Below, piece after piece: positions 1 through 9,595 of a stretch of DNA of 50,663 nt. This stretch comes from Azoarcus taiwanensis. Lineage in GTDB: Bacteria > Pseudomonadota > Gammaproteobacteria > Burkholderiales > Rhodocyclaceae. The stretch is taken from contig NZ_WTVM01000009.1 in assembly GCF_012910885.1 (NCBI RefSeq), forward strand, positions 1 through 50,663. Direction: 5' to 3'. Every line of letters starts with the position of its first letter. Position 1 is the first letter of the stretch. Under the pieces are notes generated by a model. It saw only the letters and a list, made by a program, of their open reading frames with translations, did not search any database and was not told the origin of the DNA. The position numbers and the translations under genes are program-made.

Positions 1-23
1 TCTTGCTGGAATTAGCGAAGGAA

Positions 24-132
24 ACATGCACCAGCAGTAGGTGAAGCATCAACCAGATAATCCGATGAGATGCCGGTCTGTCTCACTCTCATGCAAAGGT
101 AAGATCAACCATTTAATCCGCTTACCCAGGAA
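24..132. repeat. 109-bp insert interrupting epsB, with AGGAA at both ends and internal direct repeats
   Basis: Removing 109 bp joins LLELAKE (3-23, frame 3) to QKVDEIIVAVRERRGG (from 133, frame 1) and gives the continuous sequence expected of an EpsB-type sugar transferase. AGGAA occurs at 19-23 and 128-132, as a 5-bp target duplication would. The insert looks more AT-rich than the gene, has stops in all three forward frames, and holds two related units. ATCAACCAGATAATCCG (48-64) and ATCAACCATTTAATCCG (104-120) match at 15 of 17 positions, and each is preceded by a CATGCA and an AGGT(G)AAG. GGTAAG (98-103) and CTTACC (121-126) can pair. I do not recognise the element and see no terminal inverted repeats. 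An assembly artefact near the window edge is possible. Confidence 0.5.
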
Positions 133-180
133 CAGAAGGTCGATGAGATCATCGTAGCCGTTCGTGAGCGTCGGGGAGGT

Positions 181-921
181 GTGCTGCCGATACGCGAGTT
201 GCTCGATTGCAAGGTGCGGGGGGTGAGAGTCTTCGACCTCTCGTCGTTCTTCGAGAGGACCCAAGGTCAGATCCGGATCGACTCTCTGAGAGCGAGCTGG
301 CTCATCTACGGTGACGGATTCAGGCAAGGTTGGGCCAGAACCTTCGTCAAACGGTGCTTCGATCTGAGCGCCTCGATCATTTTGCTCATGATGGCCGCGC
401 CGGTGATGCTTCTCACGGCTTTGCTGATTCTCCTTGAGGATGGGGCGCCTATCTTCTACAAACAGGAGCGGGTGGGACGCGGTGGCCGTGTTTTCAGGGT
501 CATCAAGTTCCGCAGCATGCGGCGCGACGCAGAAGGCGACGGCAAGCCGCGATGGGCCACGGCGAACGACGACCGTACCACTCGGGTCGGGAGGGTCATC
601 CGCAAGTTGCGGATAGACGAGTTACCTCAACTGTTCAATGTCATTGTCGGAGACATGAGCCTGGTGGGGCCGCGCCCCGAGCGCCCGTATTTCGTGGATC
701 AGTTGAGCCAGGAAATCCCCTTCTATGCAGTGCGGCATTGCGTGAAACCCGGCGTGACGGGCTGGGCGCAGGTGCGTTATGCCTATGGTTCGTCGGTCGA
801 TGATGCCGTCCAGAAACTCCAGTACGATCTCTACTACGTGAAGAACCATACGCTTGTTCTCGATACGCTGGTCTTGTTCGAGACGGTACGTGTCGTGCTC
901 ACTGGAGAAGGCGCGAACTGA
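181..921 (+). CDS. epsB: EPS sugar transferase (undecaprenyl-phosphate glycosylphosphotransferase), 5' part interrupted
   Basis: Carries the bacterial sugar transferase domain that loads the first sugar phosphate onto undecaprenyl phosphate at the inner membrane to start exopolysaccharide synthesis. Seen: a membrane hairpin beginning KRCFDLSASIILL, then KQERVGRGG, FRVIKFRSM, LRIDELPQLFNV, SLVGPRPERP and PGVTGWAQV, all family hallmarks. The sequence also resembles the C-terminal half of the PEP-CTERM-associated EpsB type (FERTQGQIRIDSL, SWLIYGDGFR). Such proteins are normally about 450 aa with an N-terminal membrane and CoA-binding-like half. The open frame here starts only after a stop at 100-102; the GTG at 181 is the first possible start. 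Seven codons matching the missing upstream part (LLELAKE, 3-23) lie in another frame, separated by about 109 bp (see 24-132). The gene is probably broken, or only its C-terminal catalytic part is made. It lies directly upstream of prsK. Confidence 0.85.
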   Translation: MLPIRELLDCKVRGVRVFDLSSFFERTQGQIRIDSLRASWLIYGDGFRQGWARTFVKRCFDLSASIILLMMAAPVMLLTALLILLEDGAPIFYKQERVGRGGRVFRVIKFRSMRRDAEGDGKPRWATANDDRTTRVGRVIRKLRIDELPQLFNVIVGDMSLVGPRPERPYFVDQLSQEIPFYAVRHCVKPGVTGWAQVRYAYGSSVDDAVQKLQYDLYYVKNHTLVLDTLVLFETVRVVLTGEGAN

Positions 922-1013
922 CCCCACGCGTGAGCGGCCGGCAGGGCATACATATCGTATTATTTGTTTGTAGGCGCGTGCTGCGCGCCTGTTCTGCCGC
1001 CATGAGGTGACAC

Positions 1014-3096
1014 TTGTTCGAGATTGCCGCTTGGGGTAGCGGACTTGCTGCCGGCGCTTACCTGTTGTTCCTGGTGTATCTTGGCCTGGCATGGCGAGGT
1101 GGCGTGGCCGGCGCGGCGCTGATTGGCGCGGTGACGAGCAGCGTCCTGTGGGGTTTGGCGGGGGGGCTGTATTTTCTTGCCCCTTCCGCAGTGAGCCTGC
1201 ACCTCGCCATTATCGTCGAGGTGCTCCGTGGCGCTGCCTGGTTCGTATTTCTTGCAGTCCTGATTGCGCCGTTGCTTGGCCAGGGGCAGCGGTGGCCTTA
1301 TTTTGCTACGGCTGCAGTTGCGGTTGGCCAGCTGTGCACTTGTGTTCGTCGCCGTGTTTCCGGAGCGGGTGGGCGATCCTGTCCGCGCTGTGCTTGCCTT
1401 GCTTCTGGCAGGGGTTGTTTTCGGGCTTGTGCTCGTCGAGCAGCTTTTCCGGAATGTCCCTGTGGCGTCCCGCTGGGGCTTGAAACCGCTCTGTCTCGGA
1501 CTGGCTGCGGGGTACGTCTTCGATCTGTACTTCTTTGCTGACGGCTTCCTGTTCGGCCGACCTGATGTTGATATCTGGGCGGCACGAGGGTTCGTCGCAA
1601 CGGTGCTCATACCCCTGATCGCCCTTTCCGCTGCGCGTAGTCCTTCCTGGACCGTGAAGATTGCCGTCTCGCGCGAGGTCGTCTTTCACTCCACTGCGCT
1701 GGCTTTGTCGGGGGTCTACCTACTGGTCATTGCGGCGGCCGGCTACTACGTCCGGTACTTCGGTGGCGACTGGGGCCGCGTGCTGCAGGTTGCGTTGGTG
1801 TCGGCGGGTTTGCTGCTGCTGGGAGTGTTCGTATTTTCCGGGACGCAAAGGGCTCGCCTGCGGGTATTCGTCAACAAGAATCTCTTCCCGTATCGGTACG
1901 ACTATCGGACAGAGTGGCTGAGGTTTACGCAGGCACTGTCATCAGCTGACGACTCAATGAATCTGGGCCAGTCCGTGATCAAGGCGCTGTCCGACCTCGT
2001 TGAAAGCTCAGGGGGAGCGCTTTGGTTGCGGGACAAGGCAGGCATGTTCTTGCCACATGCGCGGCTCAATCATCCGGCAATCGATGTTGCCGAGAGCGCG
2101 GACAGCGACTTCTGTCGGTTTCTCGATGAGAGAGAGTGGATCGTCAACCTTGAGGAGGTCCGGATGATGGGGGGGCGGACAAGGTCCGGGAACGCACTAC
2201 TTCCCGAATGGCTGTCGCGGCTGCCTGACGCTTGGTTGGTGGTGCCGCTGAAATCGGCGGGCACCTTGGTCGGTTTCGTCGTACTCAATTCCGCGCGGAC
2301 CCGTTTCGAGGTCAATTGGGAGGTGCTCGACCTTCTCAAGACCGCACAGCGACAGGCAGCGAGCTATCTGGCGCGCATGCAGGCTGCCGAGGCGCTGATC
2401 GAGTCGCGCAAGTTTGATTCCTTCAATCGCATGTCGGCCTTCGTCGTTCACGACCTCAAGAATCTCGTCGCGCAGCTGTCACTGATGCTCAAGAACGCCG
2501 AACGACACCGCGACAATCCGGAGTTCCAGCAGGATATGCTCGATACCGTGGTGCACGTCGAAGCCAAGATGCGCTCCCTGATGCAGCAGTTGCAGGAGAA
2601 GAAATCGGTAGAGCCGACGCGCAGGATCGATCTTGGCGCGATGCTCGAAGCCATCCGGGCGTCCAAACGGCACCAGATCCCCGAGCTCGAGCTGGTGTTG
2701 TCTCATGGTGATCGAATCGAGGTTGTGGCACATGCCGAGAGACTGCAGCGAGTCATTGGGCATGTGGTGCAAAATGCACTCGACGCCACTGCAGAGGGTG
2801 GTAAGGTATCAGTACATTTGGATTGCACAGATGCGAGTAGCGTCAGCGTTATCGTCGCTGACACTGGCTGTGGAATGAGCCAGGAATTCATCCGCAACCG
2901 CCTGTTCAAACCGTTCCAGACGAGCAAGTCGAGCGGAATGGGGATAGGCATGTTTGAGACGATGCAGTACATCCGAGAGCTGGGTGGCAGTCTGCATGTC
3001 GATAGCACGCCGAATGTCGGGACGACGGTGACGATGAAGTTATCGCGAGCGGGCCGCGGTGAGCGAAAGCAGACAGCCGAGGTGCAGGCGGAGTGA
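1014..3096 (+). CDS. prsK: PEP-CTERM system sensor histidine kinase PrsK, frameshifted in its membrane domain
   Basis: Membrane sensor kinase that phosphorylates PrsR; the signal is unknown. The N-terminal half is a run of hydrophobic helices, followed by a GAF-like stretch and a kinase core. Seen: phospho-acceptor His in VVHDLKN, N box HVVQNALDAT, G1 box DTGCGM and G2 box GMGIGMF. Translation probably starts at TTG 1014 behind AGGTGA (1005-1010). The first ~105 residues (MFEIAAWGSG to AVAVGQL) are in one frame; from about 1340 the helices continue in the next frame (LVFVAVFPERVGDPV) to the stop. The total, 2083 bp, is one base more than a multiple of three, so there is a one-base excess near 1315-1345. 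The kinase part from 1264 (TTG) is an intact 610-aa frame. Gene order prsK-prsR-prsT is typical. A 7-bp hairpin (972-990) lies just upstream. Confidence 0.88.
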
Positions 3097-3107
3097 TCAG
3101 GAACGCA

Positions 3108-4475
3108 ATGAGTGACAGACCCCGAACCCTTCTCATCGTCGAGGACGATCCTGCCCTGCAAAAGCAGATGCGGTGGTCTTTCGACGGTTTCGAGACCGTG
3201 GTTGCCAGCGATCGCGAGAGCGCGATCGCGCAGATTCGTCGGCACGAACCGGCCGTGGTGACGATGGACCTCGGGCTACCACCCGAGCCCGACGATGTGG
3301 GGGAGGGATTTGGACTGCTGGGCGAGATCATGGCGCTTGCACCGGATACCAAGGTCATCGTTCTCACCGGGCAGCATGATCGCGACAATGCCTTGAAGGC
3401 TGTCGCTTTGGGGGCCTATGACTTCTTCGGCAAACCCTTCGAGCCGGACCTGCTCACACTGACCATTGATCGAGCCTTTCGTCTTCATGAATTGCAGCTC
3501 GAGAACCGTCGGCTGCGTGATTCCCAGTCGAGCCCCTTGTCGGGCCTGCTGACCCGGGACCCCGGCATGCTGAAGGTATGTCGCACGGTCGAGCGCGTGG
3601 CATCGGCCAACGCGACGGTCGCCTTGCTGGGTGAGAGTGGAACTGGCAAGGAAGTCCTGGCGCGCGCGCTGCATGCCTTGTCGCCACGCACCAAACAGCG
3701 CTTTGTCGCAGTCAACTGTGCAGCCATCCCCGAGACCTTGCTCGAGAGCGAACTGTTCGGCTACGAGAAGGGGGCTTTTACCGGTGCATCGAAGCAGACA
3801 CCCGGCAAGATCGAAACTGCGAACAAGGGCACGTTTTTCCTCGACGAGATCGGCGATTTGCCGATGGCCCTGCAGGCCAAGCTGTTGCGCTTTCTCCAGG
3901 AACGGGTCATCGAGCGTATTGGCGGCCGCGAGGAGATTCCGGTCGACGTCCGTATCGTTTGTGCGACCCACCGCGATTTGAAGCAGCGGATCAGTGAAGG
4001 GCTGTTCCGCGAGGATCTTTATTACCGGCTGGCTGAGCTGGTTGTCGAGATTCCACCGCTTCGCGAGCGTCTTGGTGATGCCCTGTTGCTCGCTCACGCC
4101 TTTATTCAGCGCTTTTGTCGTGAGAACGCAAGGCCCGTGTTGGGTCTTAGCGAGGATGCGGTTGCCGCCATCGAGGGGCATGACTGGCCGGGAAATGTCC
4201 GGGAGCTCGAAAATTGTCTGAAACGCGCGGTGATCATGGCCGACGGGGTGCGTATCACCGCAGAAGACCTTGGTCTTGACGCGGCCGATGAGACGCTCGA
4301 GATGCTCAATCTCAGGCAGGTGAGAGAAGCGGCGGAAAAGCAGGCGGTCATTCGCGTGCTTGCCCGCACCAACAACAACATTGCACGCGCGGCGGAGATC
4401 CTAGGGGTCAGTCGCCCATCACTGTACGACATGATGAACAGATACGGATTGAAGAAGGAGAACCAGGATGGCTGA
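3108..4475 (+). CDS. prsR: PEP-CTERM system sigma-54-dependent response regulator PrsR
   Basis: NtrC-class activator, partner of PrsK, predicted to switch on PEP-CTERM genes from sigma-54 promoters. Domains: receiver (1-120) with acidic pocket IVEDD and phospho-Asp in MDLGLPPEPDD; AAA+ domain (about 145-380) with Walker A GESGTGKE, sigma-54 contact loop GAFTGA and Walker B FFLDEIGDLP; C-terminal Fis-type helix-turn-helix (IARAAEILGVSRPSLYDMM). The receiver sequence with LGLPPEPDD is characteristic of PrsR. The ATG at 3108 follows AGGAA with 5 nt spacing; a GTG at 3093 overlapping the prsK stop is the alternative. Likely targets in this window are the two boxes at 26548-26564 and 33714-33730. 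Confidence 0.93.
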   Translation: MSDRPRTLLIVEDDPALQKQMRWSFDGFETVVASDRESAIAQIRRHEPAVVTMDLGLPPEPDDVGEGFGLLGEIMALAPDTKVIVLTGQHDRDNALKAVALGAYDFFGKPFEPDLLTLTIDRAFRLHELQLENRRLRDSQSSPLSGLLTRDPGMLKVCRTVERVASANATVALLGESGTGKEVLARALHALSPRTKQRFVAVNCAAIPETLLESELFGYEKGAFTGASKQTPGKIETANKGTFFLDEIGDLPMALQAKLLRFLQERVIERIGGREEIPVDVRIVCATHRDLKQRISEGLFREDLYYRLAELVVEIPPLRERLGDALLLAHAFIQRFCRENARPVLGLSEDAVAAIEGHDWPGNVRELENCLKRAVIMADGVRITAEDLGLDAADETLEMLNLRQVREAAEKQAVIRVLARTNNNIARAAEILGVSRPSLYDMMNRYGLKKENQDG

Positions 4476-7272
4476 TTCTACCCACCCGATGCGTGACGGG
4501 CGGCTACGCGTGAAGCCGGCGCGGCTGGTCATGATGCTGTGTCTGTCGGTGACACTGACTGCGTGCGGGCAATCATCGGAGGACATGCTCTCGTCTGCCC
4601 GTGACTATCTCGCCAAGAATGACATCAACGCCGCGAGCATCCAGCTGAAGAATGCGCTGCAAAAGGATGGCACGATCGCCGAGGCGCGCTATCTGCTCGG
4701 TTCGGTGTATCTCCAGCAGGGTGATGTGCCCGGCGCGGTTCGTGAGTTGCGCCGTGCCTCAGAGCTGGGCTACCCGGCGCGCGAGGTGCTGCCTCTGCTT
4801 TCGAGGGCCATGGTTTTGGCGGGGGACTTCGACCGTGTGGTCAGTGACTTTGCGAACACACAGGTTGACGACGCCGCAGCCCAGGCGCGTATCCTGACCA
4901 ACGTCGGCGATGCCCTGCTTGCGCGGGCAGAGATAGCCGCTGCGCGTGGCTTCTACGAGTCCGCGCTGGTTGCGAACCCTGACGATGTCGACGCTCGCGT
5001 CGGGCTTGCTCGCAGCATGTTGTTTGCCGGTGAAGTCGACGCTGCGCTGGCCGAAGCCGAAGCGATCGTCGCGCAAGAGCCGGGAAACGCAGACGCCCAT
5101 GGAATCAGGGCTGAGGTGTACCGGGTGCAGCAACGCAGAGATGACGTGATTACCGCGCTCGATGCGGCGATCGCAGGTCAGCCCGGGGCGGTCAATTATC
5201 ACTACATGCTTGTATCCGTCCTGCTGGAGCAGGAGCGTTTCGAGGAGGCCGAGTCGCGCCTCGAGGCCATGAAGCGGGTTGCGCGCAATCATCCTGGCAC
5301 GCTCTACCTGCAGGCCTTCATGGATTTTCGCAAGAACAACCTCGAGGCGGCCCGAGAGGGCGTGGATGAGGTGTTGCGCCAGATTCCCAACCATCTGCTC
5401 GCGGACCTGCTGGCTGGCAATATCCATTTGCGTTTGAACGACCATGTGCGCGCGCGCCAGCATCTCGAACGCGTCGTTGCACGAGCGCCTGGGCATGCGC
5501 TCGCGAGGCGCTCGCTTGCGGCCTCTTATCTGGCCACGGGAGACGCCGCCCGAGCTCGCGAAACGCTGGATCCGCTTCTCGGTGCCGAAGTTCAGGAGGT
5601 GGCCACGATGAGTCTTGCGGGCCAGATCTATCTCGCCTCGGGTGATTTTGAGCGCGCATCGGATTATTTCGCACAGGTCAGCGCCGCCAACCCGGAAGAT
5701 GTTCGCGCCCGAACGAGTCTTGGTCTCGCGCGGATGGCAGGTGGTGAGTCGGAGGCCGCCTTTGCCGATCTCGAGGCCGCGGCCGCGCTGGATGAAACGG
5801 CTGCCCAGCCGGATGTCGTGCTGATTCTTTCACACCTGCGTGCTGGGGAGTTCGACAAGGCCTTGTCCGCGCATGAACAACTGGCGCGCAAACTGCCAGA
5901 CCATCCGCAGACGCACAACCTCAAGGGAGGCATTCTTCTCGCCATGGGTGATCAGCCTGGGGCGAGAGCGGCGTTCGAGAAGGCGTTGGAGGCCGCCCCG
6001 GGTTTTCTCTCTGCAGTAGTCAATCTGGCCCGCATCGATCTCGCCGAGAATCGTCCGGAAGACGCCAAGGCGCGCTTGGAGGCGGTTATCTCGCAGGACC
6101 CCGCCCGACCTGACCCCTACATCCTTCTTGCAGACCTGCAGCGGCAGACAGGTGCGAGCCCTGCTGATGTCAAGGCAACCTTGCAACGCGCGGTCACTGC
6201 GAACCCAACGGCTCGTGTGGCCCGTGCTGCATTGGCGCGTCAGCTGGTGATAACCAATGAGTTGCCCCGAGCGCTGTCGATCGCGCAGGAACTCGCAGCC
6301 GCCGAACCAGACGATCCGACGGTGCTGGGCGTGCTCGCACAGGTGCAGTTTTCGATGGGCGACCGACAGCAGGCGATTTCCACGCTCAATCGCATCATTC
6401 GCCTTCAACCTCAGTCTCCGGCTCCACTGCTCGTGCTTGCCGAGGTGCAGTATGCGTCGAACGACAGGGTGGGTGCCGAACAGTCGCTACGACGGGCGCT
6501 CGGGTTGCGTGGCGATTGGCTCGAGGCTCAGCAGCGTCTGGTCGTGGTATTGGCCGAACAGGGCAAGAGCAACGAGGCCGTGGCGGTCGCGCGAGAGGTT
6601 CAGCAGCAACGGTCCGAGGCGATGATTGGTTATGCGCTCGAAGGCGATGTGCACGCCGCCGCCGGACGCTGGGAGGACGCCGCACGGGCCTATGCGTCGG
6701 CTCGGGAAAGAGGTGGTGCCACAGACGTCGCGGTCAAGGAGCACCGCTCGCTTCTCGGAGCGGGTAAACAGGATGAGGCCGCTACGGCCGCGACCCGGTG
6801 GCTTGCCGATCATCCACAGGATGTCGGGATGCGTGCGTACCTGGCTGAACAAGCCTTGGCGACTTCAGATTTCGAGGAGGCCGAGCGCCTTTACAGGGCG
6901 GTCGTGGCGTTGCAGCCCGAGAATCCGCTGATCCTGAACAACCTGGCTTGGGTAGCGGGCCAGCTTGGGAAGAACGATGCGATTGCGCTCGCCGAGCGTG
7001 CTTTGGCACTGGCCCCGGAGAGTGCCGCGATCCTCGACACCCTGGGTATGCTGCAGGTAGAGGCCGGGCAGCATGAGCAGGGCTTGAGCAACCTGCGCAA
7101 AGCGGTGGACGCCGCGCCCGACCAGCCGGTCCTCAGGCTCAATCTCGCCAAGGCATTCATCAAGATGGAGCGCAAGGCCGACGCAGCTCGAGAACTGGAC
7201 GAGGTGATCCGTTTGGCGCCGGAGGGCAGCCCCATCAGTCAGGAGGCCGCCCGCATGAAGGAGGCGTTCTGA
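4468..7272 (+). CDS. prsT: PEP-CTERM system TPR-repeat lipoprotein PrsT
   Basis: Very long tetratricopeptide protein (934 aa) of the PrsT family, found in EPS/PEP-CTERM loci. Its exact role is unknown; a scaffold for polysaccharide or protein assembly on the periplasmic side of a membrane is the usual proposal. Seen: a hydrophobic signal ending in lipobox LTAC (acylated Cys about residue 33), then more than 20 TPR-like units (for example AEARYLLGSVYLQQGDVPGA and PLILNNLAWVAGQLG) running to the C-terminus. The start ATG overlaps the end of prsR by 8 bp and has AAGGAG upstream, so prsR and prsT are translationally coupled. Length fits the family. Confidence 0.93.
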   Translation: MADSTHPMRDGRLRVKPARLVMMLCLSVTLTACGQSSEDMLSSARDYLAKNDINAASIQLKNALQKDGTIAEARYLLGSVYLQQGDVPGAVRELRRASELGYPAREVLPLLSRAMVLAGDFDRVVSDFANTQVDDAAAQARILTNVGDALLARAEIAAARGFYESALVANPDDVDARVGLARSMLFAGEVDAALAEAEAIVAQEPGNADAHGIRAEVYRVQQRRDDVITALDAAIAGQPGAVNYHYMLVSVLLEQERFEEAESRLEAMKRVARNHPGTLYLQAFMDFRKNNLEAAREGVDEVLRQIPNHLLADLLAGNIHLRLNDHVRARQHLERVVARAPGHALARRSLAASYLATGDAARARETLDPLLGAEVQEVATMSLAGQIYLASGDFERASDYFAQVSAANPEDVRARTSLGLARMAGGESEAAFADLEAAAALDETAAQPDVVLILSHLRAGEFDKALSAHEQLARKLPDHPQTHNLKGGILLAMGDQPGARAAFEKALEAAPGFLSAVVNLARIDLAENRPEDAKARLEAVISQDPARPDPYILLADLQRQTGASPADVKATLQRAVTANPTARVARAALARQLVITNELPRALSIAQELAAAEPDDPTVLGVLAQVQFSMGDRQQAISTLNRIIRLQPQSPAPLLVLAEVQYASNDRVGAEQSLRRALGLRGDWLEAQQRLVVVLAEQGKSNEAVAVAREVQQQRSEAMIGYALEGDVHAAAGRWEDAARAYASARERGGATDVAVKEHRSLLGAGKQDEAATAATRWLADHPQDVGMRAYLAEQALATSDFEEAERLYRAVVALQPENPLILNNLAWVAGQLGKNDAIALAERALALAPESAAILDTLGMLQVEAGQHEQGLSNLRKAVDAAPDQPVLRLNLAKAFIKMERKADAARELDEVIRLAPEGSPISQEAARMKEAF

Positions 7273-7337
7273 GTCTCATCCGCGCCGACTGAAGGCATCA
7301 TCATTAACTGTTGAATGATTGGTATCGGAATACACAT

Positions 7338-8618
7338 ATGACAACAATCGCCGTAATCGGGTTGGGTTACGTTGGCCTGCCGCTCGCTGTCGAGTTCGGC
7401 AAGAAGTACCGCACGCTGGGTTTCGACCTCTCCACGCAAAAGGTAGCTGCCTATCGCGACTGCATCGACCCCACCGGGGAAGTGTCCTCGGAGGACTTGC
7501 GCGCCGCAACCCAGCTCGCCTGCCATACCGATCCCTCGGTGATCGCAGAGGCGGATTTCATCGTCGTGGCGGTGCCGACGCCGGTGGATGAGGCCCATCA
7601 ACCAGATCTCACACCGCTGGTCAAATCCTCCGAAACCGTAGGCAGGTACATCAAGCCGGGCGCGATCGTGGTCTTCGAATCCACTGTCTATCCCGGCGCC
7701 ACGGAGGAGGTGTGCATTCCGATCATAGAGCGAGAGTCGGGTCTTCGCTGGAAGGAGGGCTTCTTCGTTGGCTACTCACCCGAGCGAATCAACCCGGGCG
7801 ACAAGGAGCGCACGCTGACGAAGATCGTCAAGGTGGTCTCCGGCGACACCCCCGAGACGCTTGCCAAGGTCACCGAGGTCTACGGGTCGGTGATCACCGC
7901 CGGCGTATATCCGGCAAGTTCGATCAAGGTCGCCGAGGCCGCCAAAGTCATCGAAAACACCCAGCGCGACCTCAACATCGCCCTGATGAACGAGTTGTCG
8001 CTGATCTTTCACAGAATTGGCATCGACACCCTCGAGGTGCTGAAGGCGGCCGGCACCAAGTGGAACTTCCTGCCCTTCCGGCCCGGTCTGGTCGGCGGGC
8101 ATTGCATCGGCGTGGACCCGTACTACCTCACCCACAAGGCCGACATGCTCGGCTACCACCCGCAGGTAATTCTCGCTGGCCGTCGTATCAACGACGGCAT
8201 GGGCAAGTATGTCGCCGAGCAGACAGTCAAGGAGATGATCAAGGCAGGCCATGCGATCAAGGGTTGCGACGTCATCGTTCTCGGACTGACCTTCAAGGAG
8301 AACTGCCCGGATCTGCGCAACAGCAAGGTCATCGACGTGATTCGCGAACTCGAGAGTTTCGGCTGCCGGGTGCATGTGCACGACGCGGTCGCCGAGTCGG
8401 CCGAGGCCGAGCACGAGTATGGTGTACAGCTCAAGCGCTGGGAGGAACTGCCGCCGGCAGCAGCCATCGTCGCCGCGGTGTCGCACCAGGCCTACCTCGA
8501 TATGCCGCTCGAGGGGGTGCTCGAAAAGCTGCAACCATCGGGTGTATTCACCGACGTCAAATCCGCCTATGACCCGGAGAAGCTCGCTGCAAGCGGTGCC
8601 CGGGTGTGGCGGCTCTAA
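7338..8618 (+). CDS. tviB: Nucleotide-sugar 6-dehydrogenase, Vi polysaccharide TviB/WbpA type
   Basis: Predicted to oxidise UDP-N-acetylhexosamine (GlcNAc or GalNAc) at C6 with two NAD+ to the uronic acid, giving an acidic precursor for exopolysaccharide or capsule. Seen: N-terminal Rossmann motif IGLGYVGLPLAVEFG, central helical domain, catalytic Cys in GGHCIGVDPYYLTHKA (about residue 256), and the C-terminal UDP-binding domain beginning VIVLGLTFKENCPDLRNSK. 426 aa is the normal length. It follows prsT after 65 bp on the same strand, consistent with the EPS operon. Substrate choice cannot be decided from sequence alone. Confidence 0.9.
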   Translation: MTTIAVIGLGYVGLPLAVEFGKKYRTLGFDLSTQKVAAYRDCIDPTGEVSSEDLRAATQLACHTDPSVIAEADFIVVAVPTPVDEAHQPDLTPLVKSSETVGRYIKPGAIVVFESTVYPGATEEVCIPIIERESGLRWKEGFFVGYSPERINPGDKERTLTKIVKVVSGDTPETLAKVTEVYGSVITAGVYPASSIKVAEAAKVIENTQRDLNIALMNELSLIFHRIGIDTLEVLKAAGTKWNFLPFRPGLVGGHCIGVDPYYLTHKADMLGYHPQVILAGRRINDGMGKYVAEQTVKEMIKAGHAIKGCDVIVLGLTFKENCPDLRNSKVIDVIRELESFGCRVHVHDAVAESAEAEHEYGVQLKRWEELPPAAAIVAAVSHQAYLDMPLEGVLEKLQPSGVFTDVKSAYDPEKLAASGARVWRL

Positions 8619-8641
8619 TTCAGGTCTGCTAGAAATAAGTC

Positions 8642-9595
8642 ATGGCCTCCGTGATATCCAGTTCCCTGCCGTCCGGCGTCCGCCAGTCACCTTTGTGCCT
8701 GGCATGCCATATGGTGCTTCTGGTGGGGGTGCTGGTGACCGGGGCGGTGCAAGCCGATCCGCTGCGTCAGGGCCGTGCGCAGGATCTTGCGGCCCAAGCC
8801 CTTGCGCACGAGCATGGAGAAGGGGTGGCTCGTGATCTCGAACGCGCGGCCGAGTTGTATTGCCGGGCGGCGCGGCTCGGTGATCCGGAATCGCAGTTCG
8901 CTCTTGGCTGGATGTATGCCAACGGGAGAGGATTGGAGCGAGACGACGAGCAAGCAGGCGCCCTGTTCGCGCTCGCAGCCGCGAAGGGGCACGAACAGGC
9001 TGCGCGGATGCTGCGCTTCACCGGTGACGGCGGAGGGCGCTCGCCTTCCTGTATGAGAGGTGGTGGAGGATTCCTCGCCGAAGCCTCAGGCGACCTCGAG
9101 TCCCGCATCAATCGCCTGCCGGCAGATCGCAGGGCGATCGCGGATCTGGTCGTGCAACTCGCCGAACGGCACGAGATCAGCCCGACGCTCGCTTTGGCGA
9201 TTGCACTGACCGAGTCGGCGATGAACCCGGCGGCCGTTTCCCCCAAGAACGCGATGGGCGTGATGCAACTGATCCCGGAAACCGCAGCGCGTTTCAACGT
9301 TCGCAATGCCTTCGACCCCGAACAGAACATCCGGGGCGGACTTTCGTATCTGCGCTGGCTGCTCGCCTACTTCGAAGGCGACATCGCGCTCGCCGCAGCA
9401 GCCTATAACGCGGGCGAAGGGGCCGTGGAGCGGTATCGGGGCGTGCCGCCGTTTCGCGAAACTCAGGCCTACGTGCAGCGGATCATGCAGTTCGTGCAAC
9501 ACCCGGAACACCCCTATGACAGCAGTGTCGTGCGCCCTAGCGCGATCATGAGCACGCTGCGGCCGGTTGCCCTGGCATTGAGCGACGATTCATGA
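8642..9595 (+). CDS. Lytic transglycosylase (SLT domain) with Sel1-like repeats
   Basis: Periplasmic or membrane-anchored murein hydrolase that cleaves the MurNAc-GlcNAc bond with formation of 1,6-anhydroMurNAc. Seen: a hydrophobic N-terminal segment (MVLLVGVLVTGAVQA, likely signal or anchor), Sel1-type repeats (AAELYCRAARLGDPESQFALG), then a Slt70/MltE-like domain with catalytic Glu in LTESAMNP (about residue 190), GVMQLIPETAARF and AAAAYNAGEGAVERY. Its last 4 bp overlap the next gene (ATGA), so the two are cotranslated. Transglycosylases often open the cell wall for envelope-spanning exporters, which suits this EPS neighbourhood, but the link is inferred. Confidence 0.88.
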   Translation: MASVISSSLPSGVRQSPLCLACHMVLLVGVLVTGAVQADPLRQGRAQDLAAQALAHEHGEGVARDLERAAELYCRAARLGDPESQFALGWMYANGRGLERDDEQAGALFALAAAKGHEQAARMLRFTGDGGGRSPSCMRGGGGFLAEASGDLESRINRLPADRRAIADLVVQLAERHEISPTLALAIALTESAMNPAAVSPKNAMGVMQLIPETAARFNVRNAFDPEQNIRGGLSYLRWLLAYFEGDIALAAAAYNAGEGAVERYRGVPPFRETQAYVQRIMQFVQHPEHPYDSSVVRPSAIMSTLRPVALALSDDS

